Assembly (NCBI RefSeq): GCF_030758455.1
Contig: NZ_CP132353.1
Location: forward strand, 1,178,001-1,242,000
Direction of reading: 5' to 3'
DNA from: Erwinia pyri
Lineage (GTDB): Bacteria > Pseudomonadota > Gammaproteobacteria > Enterobacterales > Enterobacteriaceae
DNA length: 64,000 bases
This document shows, piece after piece, positions 47,519-57,900 of this stretch. The position numbers and the translations under genes are program-made. How positions within the stretch are numbered: position 1 is the first letter of the stretch; every line of letters begins with the position of its first letter. The notes below the pieces were generated by a model, which made no database searches, was not told the origin of the DNA, and saw only the letters and a list, made by a program, of their open reading frames with translations.

Positions 47519-49735
47519 ATGAGAATCAACTATTGGATCGCCCGCTTTAGCCGGAGTCCGGCAGGATTACCGTTAATTTTACCGCTGCTCCTGATGCCTC
47601 TTTCCACCCAACTTTCTGTCCGGCTGGGGATAGAAAGCGGCTATGTCTATCTGATCTACCTTCCGCTGGCGATGTATATTGCCTGTCTGCTGGTATTCGA
47701 CTGGCGGGCGATGCCGGGAATATTTTTGGTGCTCTGCCTTTACTATTTTCAGCGTTACAGCCTGGTGCCCGCAGCCCTGATCGTTCTGGCAACTGTGGCC
47801 TCGCTGGCGCTGGGCTGGAAAGGCTATAAGCTACATGCCGGTCGGCGATGGAACGCGAATTATGGCGGTATCACTCTGATGAAGGTTCGCCTTCTGTGGC
47901 TCGCTTTTCTGACGCCGTTATTGTTTATCCTCTGTATGCAGGTAGTAGCTTATTCAGGCTTCGTCCCTCATAAAGGGACAGTCTTCAGTCCCACCCTGTT
48001 TACGCTGCATATTTTATTAAACTTCCAGTCTCTGTTGCTCTCCTGCCTGACGATGATTCAGGTCTATTACTTTGCTATCCGTTGCCTGCGTAAGCCCAGG
48101 CTGACGAAAGTTATTTTCCTGCGGACAGGTAAGCAGGCTGCCCCCACCGTAAGCAGGGCAGAGGTACTCTGCTGGTCAGTGCTGGTTGCTTTCCTGCTGG
48201 TGATGCTTTTTATGGCGCACAAAAATCAGCAAAATTTACTGGCCAGCGACTACGGGCTGCCGTTAATACTGCCATTAATGCTCTGGTCAGCGATGCGTTT
48301 TGGCTATCTTTTTACCTCGCTAAGCTGGGCGGTATTACTGGTACTGCTTTATCAGCTCAGGGATCGTTTCCTCTCTTACGGCACTGAGCCGTACCACCTT
48401 GCGGTGATGTCCGCTAATTTGCTGGTTTTCAGCCTCACTATTCTGTTAATGGCTTCTATCAGCACCCGTCAGCGGCAGATGCTGGCTCAGGCCAAGCAGA
48501 CGGCGCTGCGGGATCCGGTCTTTAACCTTCCCAATTTGCGCGCGCTTAGCGCGGATCTGGCGGAAAGCCCGCTGAATATTCTCTGCTTTCTTAGCGTCCC
48601 GGATCTTGATCGTCTCAGCCGGATCTATGGGCTGCGTCTGCGGATTAACTACAAGCGTGGCCTGGCCGCGCACCTGGGGTCGGCGTTGCAGCCAGGTGAG
48701 GAAGTCTACCAGCTGCCGGGCTTCGACCTGGTTATCAGGCTCAATTACAGCGGGCATCACGCCCGGATCGAGACGATCACCGCCAGCATGAAGGCTTACC
48801 ACCTTCAGTGGGAGGGGCTGCCCATACATCCTGAAATTGGCTTCAGCTACTGCAGCGTCCGGCGCCCGGTCACGCATCTCTATGAACTACTGGGGGAGAT
48901 GAGTGCAATGGCGGAACAGTCGCTGAAAACCGGTATAGCTGAGAATCTTCAGCAGAATAACAGCCTGCCGGTACAGCGCCGCGTGGCCGAAAAAGTGGCT
49001 TTGCTGAATGAGATCAAAGCCACGCTAAGCCAGCAGGGCTACCCGCTGTGGGTGCAGCGCGTAAAGGGGATCAGAGGCGATGATTTCTACGCTATCACCG
49101 TGCGGATGAGTGACAGAGCGGGGCAGCCCATATTGCCCGCTCAGCTGGAAGAGTTTGGATTAACCTGGGATCTGGACCGCTGGATGATTGAGCAGTCGCT
49201 CGCGTTTATCCATCGTTACCGCCAGGCGCTGCCGGGCAGCCGCTTCGCCATTACGCTCTTCGTCTCCACGCTTTGTCGGCCCCGGCTGGCAAAGGAGATT
49301 GCGCACTATCTGGATACATACCGGCTGGAACCCTGGCAACTGATTGTTCAGGTGCCGGACTCCCCGGCGCTCAGCCAGACCAACTGGGGATGCAACGCCA
49401 TTGCGCAGCTTCGCCAGTTGGGCTGTGCGGTGGCGATTACAGAATTTGGCAGCAAATTTGCCAGCTATACCAGCTTACCCGGGCTGGAGGGCGATCTGCT
49501 GAAGATTGATGCCCGTTTTGTAGGGAACATGCTGCAAAGCAGTCAGGATTATCAGGTGATCAAAGCCCTCTGCGTGTTAGCAAGATCCAGAAGAATGCAG
49601 GTGATAGCGGGGGGCGTAGATTCACAGGAGGTGGCGGAAGAGCTGCGTCGGCTCGGCGCGGACTATCTGCAGGGAGAGGGTATCGGCGAGGAACGGCCTT
49701 TAAAAGAATTGATTGGGGTAACACGGGCGATCTGA
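47519..49735 (+). CDS. yfgF: YfgF-like MASE1-GGDEF-EAL protein with degenerate catalytic sites
   Basis: An N-terminal multi-helix membrane domain (about 1-310, MASE1-type) is followed by a degenerate GGDEF domain (GGDEF position reads PGFDL) and an EAL domain (about 490-730). E. coli YfgF is an active c-di-GMP phosphodiesterase under anaerobiosis. Here key EAL residues are changed: the Asn of the NLS motif is Thr (FAITLFVS), the EVTE Glu is lost (IVQVPDS), the DDFGTG pair is TEFGSK, and the AEGVE Glu is Gly (IAGGVDS); the lysine in DLLKID remains. Hydrolysis is therefore doubtful. ATG 47519 was chosen over TTG 47510; neither has a strong ribosome site. Confidence 0.88.
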   Translation: MRINYWIARFSRSPAGLPLILPLLLMPLSTQLSVRLGIESGYVYLIYLPLAMYIACLLVFDWRAMPGIFLVLCLYYFQRYSLVPAALIVLATVASLALGWKGYKLHAGRRWNANYGGITLMKVRLLWLAFLTPLLFILCMQVVAYSGFVPHKGTVFSPTLFTLHILLNFQSLLLSCLTMIQVYYFAIRCLRKPRLTKVIFLRTGKQAAPTVSRAEVLCWSVLVAFLLVMLFMAHKNQQNLLASDYGLPLILPLMLWSAMRFGYLFTSLSWAVLLVLLYQLRDRFLSYGTEPYHLAVMSANLLVFSLTILLMASISTRQRQMLAQAKQTALRDPVFNLPNLRALSADLAESPLNILCFLSVPDLDRLSRIYGLRLRINYKRGLAAHLGSALQPGEEVYQLPGFDLVIRLNYSGHHARIETITASMKAYHLQWEGLPIHPEIGFSYCSVRRPVTHLYELLGEMSAMAEQSLKTGIAENLQQNNSLPVQRRVAEKVALLNEIKATLSQQGYPLWVQRVKGIRGDDFYAITVRMSDRAGQPILPAQLEEFGLTWDLDRWMIEQSLAFIHRYRQALPGSRFAITLFVSTLCRPRLAKEIAHYLDTYRLEPWQLIVQVPDSPALSQTNWGCNAIAQLRQLGCAVAITEFGSKFASYTSLPGLEGDLLKIDARFVGNMLQSSQDYQVIKALCVLARSRRMQVIAGGVDSQEVAEELRRLGADYLQGEGIGEERPLKELIGVTRAI

Positions 49736-49751
49736 TCTCGCCCGTGTCGCT

Positions 49752-50357
49752 TTAGTCTTTAGTCATCTCTTTTTGCGCCAGCAGCGTGGCAAACCGCAGC
49801 GGAATACGGTTGCCGTGCTCATCGGTGCGGTGAAGCTGACCCACGTTCTCGTTGTATTTAACGATGTGCCACTTACGGTAGTAGTCGCTCAGCTCGCCAG
49901 ATTTAAACGCAAACGGGAAGCCCTGGTCACAGGGATAATCTTCAGTATCCATCGCGGCCACGATCAGGTTATAGCCGCCCTTAACCGTGCTGGCCTGCAT
50001 ATCCGCAATCAGCTGAGGGATCGTCTCAGGCTGCAGGAACATCATTACCACGGTAGAGAAGACAAAATCCCAGGCACCGTTGAAGCGCCAGCTATTCAGG
50101 TCTTTCTGCGCGGTGACAATCCCCTGCAGGTTCTCCTCGGCAATAATCTGATTCAGACGCGCCAGGCTGGCCGGATTGTTATCCCAGCCGGTTACCTCAA
50201 AGCCTTTCAGGTTAAGCCAGAGGGCATTCCTGCCGTTGCCACATCCCACATCTAAAGCGCGGCCTGGCGGAATACGTTCCAGCGCTTCCACCACCTCAGA
50301 ATGGGTAGGGGAGAGCTGATACTTCTCGGTGTAGTAGTTATCGGGACGAAGGATCAT
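49752..50357 (-). CDS. tehB: TehB-type SAM-dependent methyltransferase
   Basis: A class I methyltransferase of 201 residues: motif I is [15 protein letters not shown], motif II region [10 protein letters not shown], and the TehB family end RFATLLAQK. TehB detoxifies tellurite by methylation in E. coli. The gene overlaps ppx by four bases (ATGA), so it is translated from the ppk-ppx transcript here, an arrangement not found in E. coli K-12 where tehB sits with tehA. Confidence 0.85.
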   Translation of the reverse strand: MILRPDNYYTEKYQLSPTHSEVVEALERIPPGRALDVGCGNGRNALWLNLKGFEVTGWDNNPASLARLNQIIAEENLQGIVTAQKDLNSWRFNGAWDFVFSTVVMMFLQPETIPQLIADMQASTVKGGYNLIVAAMDTEDYPCDQGFPFAFKSGELSDYYRKWHIVKYNENVGQLHRTDEHGNRIPLRFATLLAQKEMTKD

Positions 50358-51886
50358 GATGCGGCCTCCTCCTGAATCATCAGCTGCCAGCCGGTAACGT
50401 CTTTCCAGTAGCTCTGCTCGCGCTCCAGATCGAGCTGTACCAGGTTGTTCTGGCTGAAGTAATCCGCCGGGAAGGTTAACGTCCAGTGGCCGTCATCGGT
50501 CTCCAGCTTCAGCGACTCTGGGGTCGAGGTAGCCTGGCGCTGATTGTTAAGCAGGGCGCCCAGGCGCAGCAAAAAGACCAGCGGCAGGAACTGTTTTTTC
50601 TTGAACAGCGTCAGCCGCGGCATCTCATCCACTTTCACCGCTTTGCGGTGGAAGCGCACCAGCGTCGCCAGCAAGGTTTGCTGATCCTGATTGAAGCCCG
50701 GCATGTTGGTGTTTTGCAGAATATAGGAGGAGTGCCGCTGCATGCCGCTGTGGTTGATGGTCAGCCCCACCTCGTGCAGCATCGCCGCCCATTTAAGCAG
50801 CGCCGAAAGCTGCGGGTTAGCCAGCTTTGAATTCTGATCGCGCCACTGCAGATAGAGCTTCTCGGTGGTTTCCAGCACCCGCTTTGCCTGATCGCTGTCA
50901 ATGGCGTAGTGGTTTGCCAGACTCTGCGCCGTTCTGCTGCGGATATCCTGATGGCGAAAACGCCCTTCCATCTCATACAGCACCCCTTCCCGCAGCGCGC
51001 CATCAGAGAGCCGCAGTTCGCGGATAGCCAGCGCGTCAAAAACGCCGCAAAGAATGGCAAGGCCCGGAACAAAGACCGCTTTACGTTCTTCAGACAGGCC
51101 CGGCAGACTCAGCGCTTCAAACGATTTATGTTTGATCACCTCGTCATAGAGCATCTCCAGTCGCTCCGGGGTGATCACCTTCTCTTTTTCACCCATCGCC
51201 AGCAGGACTTCACAAGCTGCTTTGATGCTGCCAGAAGCGCCTAGCGCGTACTGCCAGCCTGTCAGGCGGTACTGCCAGGCCATCGTTTCCAGCTTCTGCG
51301 CGGCGGCAAGACGGGCGCGGCGGAAGTTCTCTTTGCTGATCACTCCGCCCGGGAAATAGAGGTTGGCAAAACTGACGCAGCCCATACGGCGGCTCTCAAC
51401 CAGCTTTGGCTCGAAATCTTCGCCGATGACCATCTCTGTAGAGCCGCCACCGATATCGATAACCAGCTTGCGGCCTTTCTCCGGCTGCGTGTGCTCAACG
51501 CCCATAAAAATCAGCCGGGCTTCTTCATTGCCGGAGATCACTTCAATCGGATAGGGGATCACATCCGCTGCCCGGCGCAAAAAGTCTTCCGCATTGACCG
51601 CTTCACGCAGCGTATGCGTCCCCACAATAGTCACGTTAGCAGGGCTGAAGCCCTGCAGGCGTTCGGCAAACAGAGCAAGGCAGGTCAACCCGCGCTGGAT
51701 GGCTTCTTCACCCAGCACGTTGTTGTGATCCAGCCCGTCGGCGAGATGGACACGCTGCTTCAACCTGCCGAGCACCTGCATGGCGCCGTCTACCACGCGG
51801 GCAATCACCATATGAAAACTGTTTGAGCCCAGGTCGATGGCGGCAAATTCCTGCGGTTTGGGCGTATTTTTCTGGGATATTGGCAT
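50354..51886 (-). CDS. ppx: exopolyphosphatase
   Basis: Ppx releases phosphate from the ends of inorganic polyphosphate and also acts on pppGpp. The actin-like ATPase-fold motifs are [18 protein letters not shown] and [15 protein letters not shown], followed by an HD-like C-terminal domain ([20 protein letters not shown]). Length is 510 residues. It starts six bases after ppk, forming the usual ppk-ppx operon with tehB added at the end. Confidence 0.95.
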   Translation of the reverse strand: MPISQKNTPKPQEFAAIDLGSNSFHMVIARVVDGAMQVLGRLKQRVHLADGLDHNNVLGEEAIQRGLTCLALFAERLQGFSPANVTIVGTHTLREAVNAEDFLRRAADVIPYPIEVISGNEEARLIFMGVEHTQPEKGRKLVIDIGGGSTEMVIGEDFEPKLVESRRMGCVSFANLYFPGGVISKENFRRARLAAAQKLETMAWQYRLTGWQYALGASGSIKAACEVLLAMGEKEKVITPERLEMLYDEVIKHKSFEALSLPGLSEERKAVFVPGLAILCGVFDALAIRELRLSDGALREGVLYEMEGRFRHQDIRSRTAQSLANHYAIDSDQAKRVLETTEKLYLQWRDQNSKLANPQLSALLKWAAMLHEVGLTINHSGMQRHSSYILQNTNMPGFNQDQQTLLATLVRFHRKAVKVDEMPRLTLFKKKQFLPLVFLLRLGALLNNQRQATSTPESLKLETDDGHWTLTFPADYFSQNNLVQLDLEREQSYWKDVTGWQLMIQEEAAS

Positions 51887-51892
51887 AGTGAG

Positions 51893-53953
51893 TTAGTCAG
51901 GTTGTTCCAGAGTTTTAATGTAATCGTAGATAGCGAGCTGGGCGCGGACCTTACGGCGATTGCCGCGCGGCACATACCGGTTACTGAGCTCTTTATCTAC
52001 GAAGCGCGCCTTAAGCGTATCACTCAACAGTATGCCAATAATATCCAGCACACGCTGTTTCAGAATAGGGTCAAGAATGGCGACGGCGACCTCAATACGG
52101 TAATCAATATTGCGGGTCATCCAGTCTGCGGAGGAGAGATAGACTTTTTTATCCCCGCCATTATCAAAAATGTAGACGCGATCGTGCTCCAGATAGCGAT
52201 CCACAATACTGATCACGCGTATGTTTTCGCTGATGCCTTCAAGATTAGGGATCAGCGAGCACATGCCGCGGATCAGCAGGTTGACCTTCACCCCCACGCT
52301 GGAAGCGGTATAGAGCCGGTCCACAAGGCCTTTATCCACCAGGTTATTGACCTTGAGCGTGATGCCCGCCGGCGTCCCTTTCTGGGCATTGGCAATTTCG
52401 TTGTCAATCAGCTGATAGAGCATCTTCCGGGAGTTCTGCGGCGAAACCATCAGATGCTCAAACGTCACCGGACGATAGGGGTTTTCAATAAAGTTAAATA
52501 CCCGGCGCACTTCGTTGGTGATACGGGCATCAGCGGTTAACAGCGAATAATCGGTATAGATGCGGGCCGTTTTTTCATTGAAATTGCCGGTACCGATATG
52601 CGCATAACGGGCTATCTCACCGTTTTCACGGCGGGAGATCAAAAACAGCTTGGCGTGAATTTTCAGGCCAGGGGCGGAGAAAATCACATGTACGCCAGCT
52701 TCGGTCAGTCGTTTCGCCCAGTGAATATTGGCTTCTTCATCAAAGCGAGCCTGCAGCTCCACCACCACGGTAACCTTTTTCCCGTTGTAAGCGGCGTGGA
52801 TCATCGCATCAATAATGCGCGAGTTCTTGGCTACACGGTAAATATTGATTTTGATAGCCAGCACGGCAGGGTCAAAGGAGGCCTGGCGCAGCAGCTCAAG
52901 CACATGCTCGAAAGTGTGGTAGGGATAGTAGAGCAGCACATCGCGATTACGGATTGCATCGAAGCCGTTACGGAAGCGGTCAAACCAGATGTGCCGCAGC
53001 TGAGGCAGCGGCTTATTTACCAGGTTCGCCTTGCCGACGTTGGGGAAGCCGATAAAATCTTTGAAGTTATGATAACGGCCACCCGGCACGATAGAGTCGT
53101 AGTTGGTGATGTTCAGCTTTTTGCTCAGCATCTCCACCATGGTGTCCGGCATATCGCGTTGATAAACGAAACGCACCGGCTCCGCCGTTAAACGCTGCTT
53201 CAGGCTGGAGGACATCAATTCCAGCAGGCTGGACTCCATCTCGGTGACCAGGTCATATTCCGCATCGCGCGTCATCTTCATCGAATAGGCATTGAGCGCA
53301 TCGTAATCGAAGAAGCCACGGAATATATCGCCAAGACAGTAGCGCAGGATATTATCCAAAAGAATCATTGGCTTGCGGCGGCGAGGCGTCTCTGGCGGCA
53401 GATTCACAAAGCGGGGCACCTTGTCGGAGGGGATCTCCAGCAGGGCATAGCTGATCTCCTCGCCACGGATAATCTCTACCGCCAGATAGGTGTAATCATC
53501 CTTGAGGAATTCGATCAGATCGGTGTCGTGATTAACCAGGATGGGCGTAATATGCTGACGCAGATGGTGTTTAAAGTAGTGGCGCAGCCAGCTTTGCTGA
53601 TTGGGCGAGAGCTGGCGTTCATTGATCAGGAAGATCTGGTTGCGCGCCATTTCCAGCAACAGATCGTTATAAAGGCTGTCAAATTCCTGATCCGCTTTCA
53701 GCACGCGGGCCTGAATTTTTTTTAGCAGATGGCGCGGGGTAGAGGGAGAACCTTGCTCTTCGCCAATCAAAATGCGGCGCTTCAGGTCAGCAAAGCGAAC
53801 CTTATAGAACTCTTCAAGGTTATTGGAATAGATACCCAGAAAACGCATACGCTCAATGAGGGGATTGGTCTTATCCGCCGCTTCCTGAAGCACGCGCTCG
53901 TTAAACGATAACCAACTCAACTCTTTTTCTATATACAGCTTTTCCTGACCCAT
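51893..53953 (-). CDS. ppk: polyphosphate kinase 1
   Basis: Ppk1 builds polyphosphate from ATP at the membrane. The two catalytic histidine motifs ([11 protein letters not shown] with [17 protein letters not shown], and the later [10 protein letters not shown]) are intact. The start is ATG 53953 ([20 protein letters not shown]), which gives 686 residues as in E. coli; the open frame runs 24 codons further upstream without conservation. Confidence 0.96.
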   Translation of the reverse strand: MGQEKLYIEKELSWLSFNERVLQEAADKTNPLIERMRFLGIYSNNLEEFYKVRFADLKRRILIGEEQGSPSTPRHLLKKIQARVLKADQEFDSLYNDLLLEMARNQIFLINERQLSPNQQSWLRHYFKHHLRQHITPILVNHDTDLIEFLKDDYTYLAVEIIRGEEISYALLEIPSDKVPRFVNLPPETPRRRKPMILLDNILRYCLGDIFRGFFDYDALNAYSMKMTRDAEYDLVTEMESSLLELMSSSLKQRLTAEPVRFVYQRDMPDTMVEMLSKKLNITNYDSIVPGGRYHNFKDFIGFPNVGKANLVNKPLPQLRHIWFDRFRNGFDAIRNRDVLLYYPYHTFEHVLELLRQASFDPAVLAIKINIYRVAKNSRIIDAMIHAAYNGKKVTVVVELQARFDEEANIHWAKRLTEAGVHVIFSAPGLKIHAKLFLISRRENGEIARYAHIGTGNFNEKTARIYTDYSLLTADARITNEVRRVFNFIENPYRPVTFEHLMVSPQNSRKMLYQLIDNEIANAQKGTPAGITLKVNNLVDKGLVDRLYTASSVGVKVNLLIRGMCSLIPNLEGISENIRVISIVDRYLEHDRVYIFDNGGDKKVYLSSADWMTRNIDYRIEVAVAILDPILKQRVLDIIGILLSDTLKARFVDKELSNRYVPRGNRRKVRAQLAIYDYIKTLEQPD

Positions 53954-54109
53954 TTTTACTCCGTCTGCAGATCCTGTTTTGATCGGCCATTGTCTTCTTT
54001 CATTATGGCGAGAGTATGGCAGCAAAGTCCAACGGACATTGTTGATTGTCTTATTAATCTTATACGGGCAACATAGCGACTTCTACGCGCACTGGAAAGC
54101 CCTTAACGC

Positions 54110-56248
54110 ATGAGTTCGACCCCTATCCCTGCCCAGTTCAACGGCCGCCGCCGTCGGTTTATCGACCGGCTGACTCGTCGCGTCGTCAGGATCTGTGGGC
54201 TGGCTATTCTGCTGGTGATGTTTTTACTCTTCGTCTGGCTGCTGTGGGTGGTTGTGCCGCTGTTTGCCACGCCCTCACTCAGCAACGAACAGCAGATCGT
54301 GCTGCCTCCTTCCCAGCCTTCTGTGGCGATGGGCATGGATGCGGGGCAGCAGTGGGGCTGGCGTATCGATAAGCAAGGGCAAGGCTTTTTTATTCCTCTG
54401 AGCAGTCAGGCCGCTTCCGCACCCTATCCGCTGAGCCGGGGCACCGTTGCTGCCGTCTCCACGCCTGACGACCGCTCCATTTTATTACGGAGTGAAAGCG
54501 GGCTGGTGCTGGTGCAGCCGCAGTTCAGCACGGTGACCAACGAACCGCTCTGGCGCTTCCCCTTAGGCGACAAACCGCTGGCGGGCAGCGATCCCGATGC
54601 CAGCCTTATAACCCTGGCCCAGCTGGACGAGCAGCGCTGGCTGGTGGCTCAGGCCAGCGCGCAGCAGATCACCCTGATCAAATACCAGCTTAATACCGCC
54701 GCTGAGATCTTTACGGTCAACACGCCTGGCGTGACACAGCTGCTGCTTTCACCCGATGGGCAACGCTTATTCACCGTTTCTGGCACCATTTTACGCGTCT
54801 GGAAAATAACGCCGCAGGGGCCGGTACTGCGTGATACCCACACGCTAAATAGCGTGCCGGCGCGCATTGCCCTGATGAGCGGAGGAAGCTCACTGCTGAT
54901 AGCGGACAGCCGTGGCATCTCACAGTGGTTCGATATCGCCAGCGAGTCGGGACCGCAGTTGCACTACATCCGCCAGTTTGCCGGGGCGGAAGAGGGGGGC
55001 GTGCTCATAACCGAAGCGCATCGCCGCGTCTTTGCCACGCTAAACCCGGAGGGTGCACTCAGGCTCTATGCCAGCAAACAGCAGGGGGCAATCTTATCCA
55101 GCCAGCTACACAGCGGGGCCGGACTCGCTACGTTCGCCCCGCGCGGCGATGGCTTGCTGCTGGAGCATGACGGCATCTGGAGACACTACCGGCTCACCAA
55201 TCCCTGGCCCGATATCAGCTGGCGGAACCTGTGGCAGAAAGTCTGGTATGAGCACTATCCCGCCGCGGATTACGTCTGGCAATCCACCTCTGCTAATGAT
55301 GAGTATCAGGGCAAATACAGCCTGGTGCCGATGGTGGCAGGCACCCTTAAAGCCGCCGGTCTGGCCATGCTGTTTGCCACGCCGCTGGCGCTGGCGGCGG
55401 CGATGTACACCGCGTGGTTTATGGCGCCTGGCCTCCGGCGCTGGGTCAAACCGGCGATAGAGATGATGGGCGCGTTACCCAGCGTGGTGATCGGTCTGAT
55501 TGCCGGGCTGTGGCTGGCGCCTCAGCTCGCTGACAGATTGCTGGGCGTGCTGCTGTTACCGCTGCTGCTGGCTGGCGTGCTGCTGCTCTGCAGCTGGGGT
55601 TCACAGCAATTATCGCCCGTCTGGCGTCACCGTCTCTGCAGGGAGGGCCGGGAAATCTGGATCCTGATGCCGCTGATGCTGCTGACGGCGGCACTCTCCC
55701 TGTGGCTGATCCCTTTGCTAGAGCATCAGCTGTTTGACAATGGCCTGGCGGGACGCTTCAGCCAGAACTACCAGCAGCGCAATTTACTGATTGCAGGCGT
55801 CGCTATGGGCTTCGCGCTGGTGCCGTTAATCTTCACGCTGGCGGAAGATGCCATCTTCAGCGTTCCTGCTTCTCTGGGGCAGGGGTCGCTGGCGCTGGGC
55901 GCCACGCCGTGGCAAACCCTGATCCGCGTGGTAGTGCCGGGCGCCTCATCCGGCATCTTTGCCGCGCTGATGATCGGTTTTGGCCGGGCGCTGGGAGAAA
56001 CGATGATCATGCTGATGGCGACAGGAAATACGCCGGTAACGGAAGGCGGCCTGTTGCAGGGCGTACGCACTCTGGCTGCCAACGTAGCCATCGAAATGCC
56101 GGAAGCGGCCGCAGGCAGCGCCCATTACCGCATCCTGTTCTTAAGCGCTCTGGTGCTGCTGATCTTCACGCTGATTGTGAATACGCTGGCAGAGCTTATT
56201 CGTCAGCGGCTTCGTCGGCAATATGGGCAACAGGAGGGGCAGCCATGA
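54110..56248 (+). CDS. pstC: PstC-like phosphate ABC permease with large extracytoplasmic domain
   Basis: The protein has one N-terminal membrane helix (about 28-53), a roughly 350-residue extracytoplasmic domain with beta-propeller-like repeats (LLSPDGQRLFTVSGTILRVWK), and then six membrane helices with the permease EAA loop (QGSLALGATPWQTLIRVVVPGA split after 20). Standard PstC has about 320 residues; the 712-residue form is known in pst sets of Pseudomonas and Vibrio type. The stop overlaps pstA (ATGA). No pstS substrate-binding gene is nearby; the periplasmic domain might take part in capture or regulation. Confidence 0.82.
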   Translation: MSSTPIPAQFNGRRRRFIDRLTRRVVRICGLAILLVMFLLFVWLLWVVVPLFATPSLSNEQQIVLPPSQPSVAMGMDAGQQWGWRIDKQGQGFFIPLSSQAASAPYPLSRGTVAAVSTPDDRSILLRSESGLVLVQPQFSTVTNEPLWRFPLGDKPLAGSDPDASLITLAQLDEQRWLVAQASAQQITLIKYQLNTAAEIFTVNTPGVTQLLLSPDGQRLFTVSGTILRVWKITPQGPVLRDTHTLNSVPARIALMSGGSSLLIADSRGISQWFDIASESGPQLHYIRQFAGAEEGGVLITEAHRRVFATLNPEGALRLYASKQQGAILSSQLHSGAGLATFAPRGDGLLLEHDGIWRHYRLTNPWPDISWRNLWQKVWYEHYPAADYVWQSTSANDEYQGKYSLVPMVAGTLKAAGLAMLFATPLALAAAMYTAWFMAPGLRRWVKPAIEMMGALPSVVIGLIAGLWLAPQLADRLLGVLLLPLLLAGVLLLCSWGSQQLSPVWRHRLCREGREIWILMPLMLLTAALSLWLIPLLEHQLFDNGLAGRFSQNYQQRNLLIAGVAMGFALVPLIFTLAEDAIFSVPASLGQGSLALGATPWQTLIRVVVPGASSGIFAALMIGFGRALGETMIMLMATGNTPVTEGGLLQGVRTLAANVAIEMPEAAAGSAHYRILFLSALVLLIFTLIVNTLAELIRQRLRRQYGQQEGQP

Positions 56249-57891
56249 GCGCCGTGAAAAATAATCACCGCTGGCGCTGGTTAACGGGCGGCGCGGTGGC
56301 GGTCAGCTTGCTGGCTTTTGTTCTGCTGATTGCGCTGCTCGCCTGGCAGGGCTTTCGCTATTTCTGGCCGCAGGCAGTGACGCTCTATACTGTTCAGCAA
56401 ACCGTCGGCACTTCACAGATGCTGGGTGAAATTGTTCAGAAACAGAGCGTAACCCGCCAACAGCTTGAGGCGAGTGGCCGGGTGCTGCCGGCAGGTTTGC
56501 CGCCAGAAATGACGCGCTACCTGATCAAAACCGGGAATCGCGATTTTGCCGCCACCGATTTCCAGAGTCTGCTGAGTTATCAGATTGTGGCGCAGGAACA
56601 GCCAACCGGGGTGATTGCGCTCCAGCGGCGATCGGGCGGTATGGCGTATGGCTGGTTTGACGGGCTGCTGGAGAATGGGCAGCCGCTGGTGGCCCGCAAT
56701 ATGATGCGCGCCCTGCAGCTGCGCATTAAACAGTCTCAGCAGCATCTGTCGCAGGCGGAGAAGATACGTCGTGTCAGCATGGCCAGGCTTAACAGCGAGC
56801 TGAACCAGCTGGCGCAGCGTCAGCACCGGCTCCAGCAGGAGAATCAGTACACTGCCCAGGCGCAGTCGATCCATCAGGCTGACAGCAGCGAGCTGCAGCG
56901 TCAGTTCGCGCTGAAAGCGCGGCAGCTTAATGATCTTAACAGCGAAAGCAGCAGTACAGTGCTGATCCTGCGTGATGCGCAGGGCCAGCAGCACTTTATC
57001 CCGCTCAATCAGATTTTATCGGCCTGGTACCCCAACGCGATGAGCTATGGCGAGAAGGCGCTGCACTTTGCCTGGCAGATCTGGCACTTTGTCAGCGGCA
57101 CGCCGGGCGAAAGCGTGGGCGAGGGCGGCGTTTTCCCGGCTATATTTGGCACAGTGCTGATGGTGCTGCTGATGTCCGTGGTGGTGATGCCGCTCGGCGT
57201 CGTCGCGGCAATCTGGCTGCATGAATACGCCGGAAACGGGCTGATGACGCGGCTGGTGCGGATTGCCGTGGTGAACCTGGCTGGCGTGCCCTCTATCGTC
57301 TATGGCGTCTTTGGCCTGGGCTTTTTTGTCTGGCTGGCAGGCGGAAGCCTGGATCGACTCTTTTTCGCAGATGCTTTGCCCAACCCGACGTTCGGCACCC
57401 CGGGCCTGCTGTGGGCCTCCCTGACGTTAGCATTACTGACGCTGCCGGTGGTGATTGTGGCGACTGAGGAGGGGTTATCACGCATTCCCAACTCGTTACG
57501 TCAGGGGTCGCTGGCGCTGGGCGCCACGCAGGCGGAAACGTTGTGGCACGTCACGCTGCCGCTGGCGGTGCCGGCGATGCTGACCGGGCTTATCCTGGCG
57601 GTGGCGCGTGCCGCCGGGGAAACGGCGCCGCTGATGCTGGTGGGCGTAGTGAAGATGGTGCCCGAGCTGCCTGTGGATGCAGTCTTCCCCTATCTGCACC
57701 TTGACCGCAAATTTATGCATCTGGGCTTTCAGATTTATGACCTGGCGTTTCAGAGCCCTAACGCGCAGGCAGACAGGCCGTTGGTATTTGCTACCGCGCT
57801 GCTGCTGGTGACAATTATTCTGGCGCTGAATGTGCTGGCGATGGCGTTGCGTCATCGTCTGCGTGAACGTTATCGCGCATTAATGAACTGA
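56245..57891 (+). CDS. pstA: PstA-like phosphate ABC permease with coiled-coil insertion
   Basis: The start ATG 56245 overlaps the pstC stop and has CAGGAGG eight bases upstream; the frame is open much further upstream but that part lies inside pstC. One N-terminal helix (about 14-36) is followed by a 250-residue extracytoplasmic region with a Gln-rich coiled coil (about 155-235, SQAEKIRRVSMARLNSELNQ) and then six membrane helices with the permease motif LRQGSLALGATQAETLWHVT. 548 residues compares with about 295 for E. coli PstA. Confidence 0.82.
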   Translation: MSAVKNNHRWRWLTGGAVAVSLLAFVLLIALLAWQGFRYFWPQAVTLYTVQQTVGTSQMLGEIVQKQSVTRQQLEASGRVLPAGLPPEMTRYLIKTGNRDFAATDFQSLLSYQIVAQEQPTGVIALQRRSGGMAYGWFDGLLENGQPLVARNMMRALQLRIKQSQQHLSQAEKIRRVSMARLNSELNQLAQRQHRLQQENQYTAQAQSIHQADSSELQRQFALKARQLNDLNSESSSTVLILRDAQGQQHFIPLNQILSAWYPNAMSYGEKALHFAWQIWHFVSGTPGESVGEGGVFPAIFGTVLMVLLMSVVVMPLGVVAAIWLHEYAGNGLMTRLVRIAVVNLAGVPSIVYGVFGLGFFVWLAGGSLDRLFFADALPNPTFGTPGLLWASLTLALLTLPVVIVATEEGLSRIPNSLRQGSLALGATQAETLWHVTLPLAVPAMLTGLILAVARAAGETAPLMLVGVVKMVPELPVDAVFPYLHLDRKFMHLGFQIYDLAFQSPNAQADRPLVFATALLLVTIILALNVLAMALRHRLRERYRALMN

Positions 57892-57900
57892 GTGAGAAAT

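Noticed and set aside
53954..54109. Pho box between ppk and pstC
   Set aside because: TTGTCTT and ATCTTAT-like repeats match the Pho box heptamer CTGTCAT too poorly to claim PhoB control.
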